Shown here: piece by piece, positions 41,539 to 49,377 of the stretch
How positions within the stretch are numbered: position 1 is the stretch's first letter
Layout: each line of letters begins with the position of its first letter
NCBI GenBank assembly: GCA_017449495.1
Contig: JAFTFO010000006.1
Location: 62,001-126,000, forward strand
Source: Prevotella sp.
GTDB taxonomy: Bacteria; Bacteroidota; Bacteroidia; Bacteroidales; Bacteroidaceae
Direction: 5' to 3'
Length of the DNA stretch: 64,000 bases
Notes under the pieces: model-generated
Database searches by the model: none
Seen by the model: only the letters and a program-made list of their open reading frames with translations
Told to the model about the DNA's origin: nothing
Made by a program: the position numbers and the translations under genes

Positions 41539-42807
41539 TTATTGACAATTTGATAATCCAATAAATCCGTTGGGCTCTTGGCTCAAAGCCCTGCCGAAAC
41601 CTTTCTGAAATCCTTCGCTTTCAAGAGAGCAACAGTCTGGTGCTTTCATCATATACTCTACCATCGGGTGGTGGATATAGAGATCAATCCTGATAATACC
41701 CTTGCTAAGTATTTTAGGTAATTCAATGGTTCGTTTAAGTGTGAATTTTCCTTTTTTTTGAATTTGTATTTCACCAAAGTAGTGACCTATAGCATAGGTG
41801 GCAAATGGGATGCCTTCTTTGCTTTTTAACGTCATCATAATGTCGTAGATCATGTCTTCATCGGTATGCCCATCAATAGTGAGGTCTAATGAAGTCTGAC
41901 CATTGTGTAAGATGGAGGTCGATTTTTCTGTTCCATTGATGGATATAGACTGGATTTGCAAGGTGTTTTTCGTCCATTTAATGTTGTCAACGATTCTTCC
42001 TTGTTGTGCCGAATCACTATTTCTTAAATAGTGGTCAAGTGTATCTGGAATATTACCGATAAAATCAACCATTCCATTTTTAAGCATAATTCCACGAGTA
42101 CAGAGGCTTCTGACGGCTGCCATGTTGTGGCTGACAAATAGTACAGTGCGTCCTTCACCTTTTGACACATCTTGCATTTTACCAATGGCTTTCTTTTGGA
42201 ATTCTGCATCACCGACTGCAAGGACTTCGTCAACAACAAGGATTTCTGGTTCTAAGTGAGCAGCAATGGCAAACCCTAGACGAACCATCATGCCCGAAGA
42301 ATAGCGCTTAACAGGGGTGTCTACGTATTTGGCTACGCCAGCGAAGTCTACTATCTCATCAAACTTACTTTTTATCTCAGCCTTGGTCATACCCATGATG
42401 GACCCGTTCATAAATATGTTTTCACGGCCAGTCATCTCAGGATGAAAGCCTGTGCCAACTTCCAATAGAGAGGCAATACGTCCTTTGATCTTGATGTCAC
42501 CAGTAGTGGGTGAAGTGACGCGGGAAAGAATTTTCAGGAGGGTTGATTTTCCGGCACCGTTTTTACCAACGATGCCTACGACATCGCCTTGCTCTACTTT
42601 GAAGTTGATGTCACGGAGTGCCCATACAAATCTGCCATTACCTTTCTGAGTACGGTCATTGGTCTCGCCGATTTTTAAATATGGATCTTCTTTGCCTCGG
42701 ATGTTCGCCCACCATCGGTTGAGGTCCTGACTTAATGTGCCCGTGCCAATAGTACCGAGAATATATTGCTTACCTACATTGTTGAATTCTATAACAGTAT
42801 TGCTCAT
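41539..42807 (-). CDS. wzt: Polysaccharide ABC transporter ATPase with carbohydrate-binding C-terminus (Wzt-like)
   Basis: A 422-residue ATPase. Walker A is GKNGAGKST (81-89), the signature is in RYSSGMMVRLGFA, and Walker B is ILVVDEVLAVGD. The long N-terminal lead and the inserted YLKIGETND region before the Walker A are usual for TagH/Wzt proteins. Residues from about 265 form a beta-rich C-terminal domain like the Wzt carbohydrate-binding module, which reads the end of the finished O-polysaccharide before export. It follows the permease gene by 11 nt. Confidence 0.9.
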   Translation of the reverse strand: MSNTVIEFNNVGKQYILGTIGTGTLSQDLNRWWANIRGKEDPYLKIGETNDRTQKGNGRFVWALRDINFKVEQGDVVGIVGKNGAGKSTLLKILSRVTSPTTGDIKIKGRIASLLEVGTGFHPEMTGRENIFMNGSIMGMTKAEIKSKFDEIVDFAGVAKYVDTPVKRYSSGMMVRLGFAIAAHLEPEILVVDEVLAVGDAEFQKKAIGKMQDVSKGEGRTVLFVSHNMAAVRSLCTRGIMLKNGMVDFIGNIPDTLDHYLRNSDSAQQGRIVDNIKWTKNTLQIQSISINGTEKSTSILHNGQTSLDLTIDGHTDEDMIYDIMMTLKSKEGIPFATYAIGHYFGEIQIQKKGKFTLKRTIELPKILSKGIIRIDLYIHHPMVEYMMKAPDCCSLESEGFQKGFGRALSQEPNGFIGLSNCQ

Positions 42808-42818
42808 AGTGTAGAATA

Positions 42819-43670
42819 TTAAATGACATCCATAAAATTACGTTGTACACGATTGAATATCACAATGCCTAATATCAAAATGATAATGGTGAAAGAAAAA
42901 CTGTAACCAAGATAGAACCAGTTGAACTCACCAACACCCGTAAAGGCATATTTGAATGTCTCCAAAATAGCAGTCAAAGGATTAGCTACTAAAACCCAGA
43001 TGTATTTGGGATATGTATCTTTCATAACGGATAGTGGGTATATGACAGGAGTTGCATACATCCAAAGTTGAACACCAAATGTAATGAGAAATCTCAAATC
43101 ACGATATTTGGTGGTCATAGATGAAATAATCATTCCAAAGCCAAGCCCCAGGCATCCGAGCATGATTATGAGTAAAGGAACCAATACGATGGTCGCATTG
43201 ACATGGAATTCAACTCCTGATGCAAAATAATAGATATAGACAACCAAAAAGAGAGCAAACTGAATGGCCATCTTAATTAGATTGGAAATGACAATAGATA
43301 GGGGTACAACCAATCTTGGAAAATAAACCTTGCCAAAGATGGCCTGATTTGCATTGAATGTATCGGAACATTTACTCAAACAGTCTTGAAAATAGTTCCA
43401 GCAAACGAGACCTGACAGATAGAAAACTGCTTGAGGAATGCCATCCGTTGATATACCTGCGATTCCCCCAAACACAAACATAAACATGATGGTGGTGAGA
43501 AGGGGCTGGATTACGAACCACAGTGGACCTAAAACAGTTTGCTTATAAAATGTGACTATATCGCGTTTGACATACATAGCCAATAGGTCACGGTAACGCC
43601 ACACTTCTTGTAAATCGATGCTTAGAAGATTACTTTTGTTAGTAATTATGATATCCCAGTCTTTAGTCAT
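42819..43670 (-). CDS. wzm: Polysaccharide ABC transporter permease (Wzm-like)
   Basis: A 283-residue ABC-2 type permease with about six hydrophobic helices. The cytoplasmic amphipathic start LQEVWRYRDLLAMYVKRDI and the QTVLGPLWFVIQPLL block are typical of Wzm/TagG exporters, and LWMYATPVIYPLS is the conserved C-terminal motif. With the Wzt-like ATPase it would export a polyprenyl-linked polysaccharide from cytoplasm to periplasm. The start at 43670 was chosen because the promoter (43688-43719) lies upstream of it and inside the longer frame. Confidence 0.9.
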   Translation of the reverse strand: MTKDWDIIITNKSNLLSIDLQEVWRYRDLLAMYVKRDIVTFYKQTVLGPLWFVIQPLLTTIMFMFVFGGIAGISTDGIPQAVFYLSGLVCWNYFQDCLSKCSDTFNANQAIFGKVYFPRLVVPLSIVISNLIKMAIQFALFLVVYIYYFASGVEFHVNATIVLVPLLIIMLGCLGLGFGMIISSMTTKYRDLRFLITFGVQLWMYATPVIYPLSVMKDTYPKYIWVLVANPLTAILETFKYAFTGVGEFNWFYLGYSFSFTIIILILGIVIFNRVQRNFMDVI

Positions 43671-43687
43671 ATTATGAAAATTTAGTG

Positions 43688-43719
43688 CAAAGATAGGAAT
43701 AATAATTGAATGAGCCAAA
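43688..43719 (-). promoter_or_regulatory. Promoter of the wzm-wzt-GT23 operon
   Basis: The minus strand has TTTG (43719-43716), 20 bp, TATCTTTG (43695-43688). A perfect match that separates this exporter unit from the operon above. Confidence 0.7.
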
Positions 43720-43722
43720 TAA

Positions 43723-44550
43723 TTAACAGTGTTTTTTGTAAATTAGGTAGTTGGTCAGCCTACGATAGATCGCCCGGTAGTTGCTGATGTTGAGATCTTC
43801 ATGAAAATCATCTATTGGCATAATGAGGGGAATGTGTTTAATATGCAAATGATAATGTTCACAAAAGACATTAATGAGTCGTTCACTCATATAGCCATAG
43901 ATTCGGCTCTGGATGGGGTCATCGATGGGAGGAACACGGCGTTCCACTTCAAAAAGTATGTCAAAGAGCCATTCTGAGTAGGCCTCGAAATGCTTCCAAT
44001 GGGTAATGAACATGTTATAGCCTACGGACTTATTGCTGTGATCCATTGTCTTTTCAAAGGCGGGGATACATTGAGGAGATTGTTCTTTTATAATCAGTCG
44101 AAGCATCTCCCAATCCTTGGCAATATGGTATTCCCCATACTGTTGTGTGTTACTGACTCGCCAATGGCGGGCTACGGGGAGGATGATGTCGTATTTTTGA
44201 AGAAGTTTCTCTAAATCTGGGAATTGGTAGTCTTGTTGGAGGAACTCTTCTGTCGAGATGAAACGTTTGTCAGAAGAGAATTGTGGCCATTTCTTCTGGA
44301 AGTCGAAATAACGACGATAATGGTTTAAACCGACAATATCGACATTCTTAAGATTCTTCCATGCCCAGTAATGACAAGTAAGTTCACAGAAATGGGGATT
44401 TTTGGCCGATATATTATCTCCCTCGTTATCTGACTGATAGCCAGGAATGGCGTCATGTAGTGCTGCTCCTGCCTGAACTGGTAAGAAAAAGGGGTGTTGG
44501 GGTAGGGGCACTTCCTTATGGGCGCAGATGAAAATCTTGATTTTACTCAT
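43723..44550 (-). CDS. DUF4422 family putative glycosyltransferase
   Basis: A 275-residue protein of the DUF4422 family, common in capsule loci. Visible conserved parts are IFICAHKEVPLP, QSDNEGDNISAKNPHFCELT, YWAWKNLKNVDIVGLNHYRR and, later, GYNMFITHW. The family is thought to be glycosyltransferase-like (GT-A-related); the exact reaction is not defined. It follows a GT2 gene by 3 nt as the last gene of the long exopolysaccharide operon that begins at 54168. Confidence 0.82.
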   Translation of the reverse strand: MSKIKIFICAHKEVPLPQHPFFLPVQAGAALHDAIPGYQSDNEGDNISAKNPHFCELTCHYWAWKNLKNVDIVGLNHYRRYFDFQKKWPQFSSDKRFISTEEFLQQDYQFPDLEKLLQKYDIILPVARHWRVSNTQQYGEYHIAKDWEMLRLIIKEQSPQCIPAFEKTMDHSNKSVGYNMFITHWKHFEAYSEWLFDILFEVERRVPPIDDPIQSRIYGYMSERLINVFCEHYHLHIKHIPLIMPIDDFHEDLNISNYRAIYRRLTNYLIYKKHC

Positions 44551-44553
44551 AGG

Positions 44554-45747
44554 CTAACCATGTTGGGTGTGAATAAAGTCAGTATTCTTTCGGTCCATGT
44601 TGAGAAGATTCTTGAACATACGAAGAACCAGACCGGGGATGGCGAGAACCTTGGCGAAGGACCTGAAGCGGAGTTGACGGGGGAGGGCGATGAAGAGAGA
44701 AACTGCCAAGAGGGCAAACAGTATCCACCACTTTTCGCACCAGATGGGCATGAAGATGGTCATGAGGATGGAGATGCCTGCCAACAGGACAATCAATATG
44801 GATCGGGGAATCAACGCCTGCTGGATGGTCTTGTCGACAAAGTTGATCTTACCATGAATGATGGCTCCTGGTATCTTCGGCAGGTTGCTGAGCAGACTCT
44901 GTACCTGTGCGGTCATCCAGCGCATGCGCTGACGTTGGAAATTGTCCTGATTGCTGACTTTCTCGTCAAAGACATGAATATCCGGGGCATATTTGATGAA
45001 AACTTCTTGATGAAGCAACAAGGCTTCCATCTCGCGATCCTCACCGGCGGTCTTCAATTCAAAGACGTTTTTCTTGAATAATTCATAGCTGAAACACATG
45101 CCAGAGCCAATGAGGGCAGATGACAGCCCTAAGCGATTGTGGGCCTTGCGGAAAATGGTGTTGTTGATTTCTTCACTGGCACCGTCGAGTACAGCCACAT
45201 CGTTATCGGCATTCTTGGCACAGCGATGACACTGGATGACGTCGTAGACAGTGCATAAAACATTCAGTTGGGACAGAAAGTCTGGGCGGACTACATTGTC
45301 GGCATCGAGAACCACCACCTGATCAAATTTCCCGCCTTCCACTTTTAACTTTCCACTTTCCACCATCTCAATGGCATATTGCATGGCCTTGGCCTTGGAG
45401 CTCTTCTCAAAGACTGGCTCCAGCAGTGTGATAGGCAACTGACGCAAGTAATCGTTGGTCTCAGGTTGCATGTGGTCGGAGATGACGGCCACGGTATAAT
45501 GGGTCGTGGGATAGTCCTGCAACAGGAAATTCTCGACCGCATTGATAATCACGCGGTCTTCCTTATAGGCTGGGTAAAGAATGAGGAATCTGCTTTGCCT
45601 GTTACTCAGGGCTGCAGCATGGATAGCTACTTGATCTTCTTTATCATAGAACAAAGAGATAATTGCAAAAAATACCACGTAGATCACAGATCCCGCGATG
45701 ATCACCCACAGGGCAATGTCGATACCATGTAAAACAGACCAGATCAT
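44554..45747 (-). CDS. Processive-type GT2 glycosyltransferase with membrane helices
   Basis: A 397-residue membrane GT2. An N-terminal helix precedes the catalytic domain; motifs are LDADNVV, TAGEDREMEALLL and QRQRMRW, the QxxRW motif of processive beta-glycan synthases. Two to three helices follow near the C-terminus. It is paralogous to the next gene upstream (45744), with which it overlaps by 4 bp. Between the QYAI and LDADN blocks it has about six extra residues (ESGKLKVEGGK region), encoded by a heptanucleotide repeat (45336-45364). Polymer product unknown. Confidence 0.88.
   Translation of the reverse strand: MIWSVLHGIDIALWVIIAGSVIYVVFFAIISLFYDKEDQVAIHAAALSNRQSRFLILYPAYKEDRVIINAVENFLLQDYPTTHYTVAVISDHMQPETNDYLRQLPITLLEPVFEKSSKAKAMQYAIEMVESGKLKVEGGKFDQVVVLDADNVVRPDFLSQLNVLCTVYDVIQCHRCAKNADNDVAVLDGASEEINNTIFRKAHNRLGLSSALIGSGMCFSYELFKKNVFELKTAGEDREMEALLLHQEVFIKYAPDIHVFDEKVSNQDNFQRQRMRWMTAQVQSLLSNLPKIPGAIIHGKINFVDKTIQQALIPRSILIVLLAGISILMTIFMPIWCEKWWILFALLAVSLFIALPRQLRFRSFAKVLAIPGLVLRMFKNLLNMDRKNTDFIHTQHG
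45336..45364. repeat. Heptanucleotide repeat (TGGAAAG) inside a GT2 gene
   Basis: Two perfect CTTTCCA units (45349-45355, 45356-45362) are preceded by a related CTTCCACTTTTAA. The paralogous GT2 gene lacks this segment, so it is an insertion. A change of one unit would shift the frame. Confidence 0.65.
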
Positions 45748-46892
45748 TTCTTTTTAAGGGATAGATTCGGTTTGTAATGTTTCCAAAGACGCTTCAGCGG
45801 GTCACGCAGGAATGTCTTGTCCCACATTTCCGTTACCAGATAGTCAGGTGTGGCCAAAGCAAAGATGAAGAGGGCGATGGCTCCAAGAACCCACCATTTG
45901 ATGACCAATGTCATATAGATGAACGGCAGGATGATGCTCATGACCAAAATAATGGCCATCATGGCAGTACGGGGAACGAGCATCCACTGGATGATCTTGT
46001 CTGCCAAGTCATACTGTTTCCGGAAGATGGCACCTGGCAGGAACTTGATGTTGCGAATGAAATTGTAGAACTGCTCCTTGGCCCAACGACCATGTTGCTG
46101 ATTGAGTTTAGACGTGGTGCGCTTCTTCTCACCATAGACGTAGATGTTATCGAAATAATCGATGAAAATCTCCTGACGGAGTAAGAGGGCCTCCAACTCT
46201 TTATCCTCTCCAGCCGTACGGGCTTTCATGACATTGTCTTTGAACCAGGCGAAGTCGTAAGCGATGCCAGAACCTGCCAAGGCCGAGGACAGTCCCACAT
46301 TGATATGACCACGACGGAAAATGGCGTTGTTGATTTCCTCAAAGATGGATCCTAATAGGGCTGCTGTGGTATCCCTGTTTCGAGAGATGCGGTGCATCTG
46401 GACGGCCTTGGTGGCTGCCGTCTCAAACGCCTCGTTGACCTTCACTAAGAAATCCTGTTCAACGATATTATCTGCATCGAGGATAAGGGCAATATCGTAG
46501 ATCTTGAATTCGGGTAAGTTAAGTATGGCATATTGCAGGGACTTCGCCTTGGTACTTTCCTCGAAGTTTGGGGTGAGGAGGGTAATGGGATATTGAGCCA
46601 AGCGCATGTTGGTCATTTCTTTCTGATGGTCGGAAATAACAGTGACATCGAACATGCGTTGAGGGTAGGCTTGTGACAGAATAGAGATGACAGCCTGCTC
46701 AATGACTGTATCCTGTTTAAAGGCCGGGAAAAGTACGACGATACGATTCTGCTTTTTTATTCGTGGAGTCTCATGGGTTTTCTTAAACAAAGAAGCTATT
46801 GCAAAGACTCCTAAATAGAGAACGGTTGCGGCCACTATGATAAACAGAAGCATATCTGTGTAGATCATTATATCCCAGAAAGTGATGCTCAT
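45744..46892 (-). CDS. Processive-type GT2 glycosyltransferase with membrane helices
   Basis: A 382-residue membrane GT2, paralogue of the gene that follows it. It has an N-terminal helix, ILDADNIVEQDF, TAGEDKELEALLL and QQHGRW (QxxRW). C-terminal helices (ILVMSIILPFIYMTLVI and another) follow. Tandem paralogues of this type could act as a pair or make alternating linkages; this is inference. It lies between the rhamnosyltransferase-like GT2 gene (24-bp gap) and its paralogue (4-bp overlap). Confidence 0.88.
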   Translation of the reverse strand: MSITFWDIMIYTDMLLFIIVAATVLYLGVFAIASLFKKTHETPRIKKQNRIVVLFPAFKQDTVIEQAVISILSQAYPQRMFDVTVISDHQKEMTNMRLAQYPITLLTPNFEESTKAKSLQYAILNLPEFKIYDIALILDADNIVEQDFLVKVNEAFETAATKAVQMHRISRNRDTTAALLGSIFEEINNAIFRRGHINVGLSSALAGSGIAYDFAWFKDNVMKARTAGEDKELEALLLRQEIFIDYFDNIYVYGEKKRTTSKLNQQHGRWAKEQFYNFIRNIKFLPGAIFRKQYDLADKIIQWMLVPRTAMMAIILVMSIILPFIYMTLVIKWWVLGAIALFIFALATPDYLVTEMWDKTFLRDPLKRLWKHYKPNLSLKKK

Positions 46893-46916
46893 ATAATTTT
46901 TTTTAGTGTTTAGTGA

Positions 46917-47810
46917 TTATAGATAAGTGCTTAATAAGTGCTTATTAAAGATGAAATCACAGAGGGCACGAAAAGTAGCCTTTATGAGATCAAAGCGAGC
47001 AGAAAATGTATATTTTAGGATGTCGCGTGAAGCAACCACTAAGATCAGATAGAGATAGGACCAATATTTGGAAAATTCTTCCGGATTTCGCTTAACAAGC
47101 AAAAGCCTGTTCCGAGTGAGGTAATAAGTGCGAAGCGGGCTATTCTGACCGGTGGCCTGACTTTCCTTGTGATAGATGGCACAAGCCGGTTCGTACCAAA
47201 TCTGATAACCTGCACGGGTGAACATCATGGACCAGTCAATTTCTTCATAATAGAGGAAAAAACATTCAGGCATGAGACCCACACGTTCTATAGCCTCACG
47301 GCGAATCAGCATAGCAGCACCATGGGCGTAGGGTGTAGGATGGGGAGCATCATATTGCCCGTGGTCATCTTCTCCGAAACCAATAGCGCGATTGCGAATC
47401 GTCACTTTTGTGAGTGAGGTATAGCCTGCAAACTGGATGGGATGATTCCCCCAGGCAAAACGAATTTTTGGGCACACAATGCCAATCTCAGGTGAGGATT
47501 CCATTCGGCCAATCAGAGACAGGATGTTGAAATCTTTGAAAACAGTATCGTTGTTAATCAAAAATAAATATTTCCCTTGAGCTGCTTGAATGCCTAAATT
47601 ATTACCTCCAGCAAAGCCAAGGTTATGGTCACTTCGGATAACTTTAACTTGGGGATAGCGTCGAGCAATCGTATCTGCTTCCTGATTCTTTGAGGCATTA
47701 TCTACCACAATCACCTCCATGTTTTCATTGAAGGGGATGGTCTCAATCAATGCACAGGTGTCTTCCAGTCCATTATAATTGATGGTGATTATAGAAACCT
47801 CAATTTTCAA
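46917..47810 (-). CDS. GT2 family glycosyltransferase (rhamnosyltransferase-like)
   Basis: A 297-residue GT2 of the WbbL/RfbF-like type: VSIITINYNGLEDTCALIE, VIVVDNASKN, DHNLGFAGGNNLGIQ, FLINNDTVF as metal motif, and the late FFLYYEEIDWSMMFTRAGY block that is diagnostic for this group. Donors are often dTDP-rhamnose, but no dTDP-rhamnose genes are in the window. The end of the gene contains a perfect tandem 11-mer (46923-46944). Confidence 0.9.
   Translation of the reverse strand: MKIEVSIITINYNGLEDTCALIETIPFNENMEVIVVDNASKNQEADTIARRYPQVKVIRSDHNLGFAGGNNLGIQAAQGKYLFLINNDTVFKDFNILSLIGRMESSPEIGIVCPKIRFAWGNHPIQFAGYTSLTKVTIRNRAIGFGEDDHGQYDAPHPTPYAHGAAMLIRREAIERVGLMPECFFLYYEEIDWSMMFTRAGYQIWYEPACAIYHKESQATGQNSPLRTYYLTRNRLLLVKRNPEEFSKYWSYLYLILVVASRDILKYTFSARFDLIKATFRALCDFIFNKHLLSTYL
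46923..46944. repeat. Tandem 11-mer ATAAGTGCTTA at a GT2 gene end
   Basis: Two perfect copies (46923-46933, 46934-46944) cover the last codons of the GT2 gene. A copy change would alter only the C-terminal residues. Confidence 0.5.
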
Positions 47811-47820
47811 TATCCTATTT

Positions 47821-47841
47821 CTTAACTCTTAATTCTTAATC
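47821..47841. repeat. Heptanucleotide repeat between wzy and a GT2 gene
   Basis: Three units CTTAACT, CTTAATT and CTTAATC follow one another in the 34-bp gap between the two genes of the operon. Unit-number changes would alter spacing, not protein sequence. Confidence 0.55.
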
Positions 47842-47844
47842 GAA

Positions 47845-49377
47845 TTAGACTCTTGATGCCAACTTCTTCTCTAATCTTAATCGTTTCTTTTCTTCTATTT
47901 TGGCCAATCTGTTTTCTTCATATTTAATCCATTCTGGCTCTATATAGGGGAGTAAGTATACAATCGCCATTCCGCCAAAGAATGTTACGCCATTGGGGTA
48001 TAAATATAGAATCTGGTTGGCATATCCTCCTAATTGTATGGATACAAAGGCTGCACATAGTCCGCCACCTATTCCAATCATAGAGCGACTTTTAAGCCTG
48101 AAAAGCACGATAATACACCCACCTAAGAGCATCATGACCATACAGCATGTAAAAACAGTAACGCCAATAGGGCCTGTCCTAACCCAGATATATACATATT
48201 CGGAATCAGGCGGAATGTCTGATAATTTTTTAAATTTGTTATTGGCAGGAATATCTTTGGACATCATTCCTATTCCTATTCCCCATGGGGCTTCTTTCAT
48301 ATATTTGGCAATGGCGGCTTTATTAATGTCACGGACATTTGCTGAAGCATCCTCCTTTGCTTTAAATGCTGATCTCATTCGTCGAATCTGTTGATTGCCA
48401 TTCCCTATATTTGTGAACATGAGTATGAATAAGAGAATTCCTCCAATAATAGCACTTGGAACCAATATCTTTACAGATCTTGCTAAGAATAAGTAAACGA
48501 CAAAACCGGCAATCAGGGTAATCATGGCCGTTCTTGTTCCTGATTGGAACATTCCCCAAACGACAATTGCTGCCGTTAATAAATAGAATATTCTTTCATA
48601 TTTTATTTTCGACGTAATTCCGAAGATCAAAAATGCCACAGCAGAAGCACTGGCATTACAGCCATACGAGGCGGCATCATTAAAAGTAGACCAATATCTA
48701 ATTAGTGTACCCGCATTTAGTAAATGAGTTCTATTGGTACCGCTATGTAACCAAGCATATTCAGTGTGTGTTAGGCCAATATTGATCATTTTCCAGGTAT
48801 AAAATGCAGAAAATAGAGAAAGTGCAGCCCATAATTTTAAGTATATGTTTAGTGATTTCGGATCGGAAATATATAATGAGAATACCAAAATAATCCATAC
48901 AAGATGTAGAGCCAAAAATCTAAATCCTGTGAACCATGCATTAAAGTTTAATCCTAGTCCACAGGTGTCATTAATGATTTCAAGAATACATAGCCCACAC
49001 CAGATCATAATGGCTAAAAACATAACGTTTATAGCTCTTCCAAAATGTGGTGAATAACGAACATCTATGATTGCCATAGCAATCAAAAGTAATTCAAGTG
49101 ATTCATCTGCCAAAGAAGTTGGAAAGGGTAAAAATATATTTCGATTCATCACGAACCAATTGACTACGATTAGAGTCCAGAATATAGCCATTTTCCATTT
49201 AAATGCCACATAGAAAAAAAGAACAGCTAATGGCGATAGACAAATCACTGCAAAGGCATTAAAACCTGCATGAATGAATTGGTAAATGGCAAGTGCAAAT
49301 AGGAGAAAGAGTATTGCTACTCTTCCTCCGTTTTCATGGGTGTATTCGGATAACCTATTTGAATAAACTCTTGCCAT
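47845..49377 (-). CDS. O-antigen polymerase/ligase family protein (Wzy-like)
   Basis: A 510-residue polytopic protein with about twelve hydrophobic segments and a large periplasmic loop in the second half (from about residue 325, with RSAFKAKEDASANVRDINKA). This is the layout of the Wzy/WaaL family. Ligase (WaaL) and polymerase (Wzy) cannot be separated by motif; the directly preceding Wzz gene (0-bp gap) favours polymerase. The C-terminus is basic (KKRLRLEKKLASRV). Confidence 0.82.
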   Translation of the reverse strand: MARVYSNRLSEYTHENGGRVAILFLLFALAIYQFIHAGFNAFAVICLSPLAVLFFYVAFKWKMAIFWTLIVVNWFVMNRNIFLPFPTSLADESLELLLIAMAIIDVRYSPHFGRAINVMFLAIMIWCGLCILEIINDTCGLGLNFNAWFTGFRFLALHLVWIILVFSLYISDPKSLNIYLKLWAALSLFSAFYTWKMINIGLTHTEYAWLHSGTNRTHLLNAGTLIRYWSTFNDAASYGCNASASAVAFLIFGITSKIKYERIFYLLTAAIVVWGMFQSGTRTAMITLIAGFVVYLFLARSVKILVPSAIIGGILLFILMFTNIGNGNQQIRRMRSAFKAKEDASANVRDINKAAIAKYMKEAPWGIGIGMMSKDIPANNKFKKLSDIPPDSEYVYIWVRTGPIGVTVFTCCMVMMLLGGCIIVLFRLKSRSMIGIGGGLCAAFVSIQLGGYANQILYLYPNGVTFFGGMAIVYLLPYIEPEWIKYEENRLAKIEEKKRLRLEKKLASRV

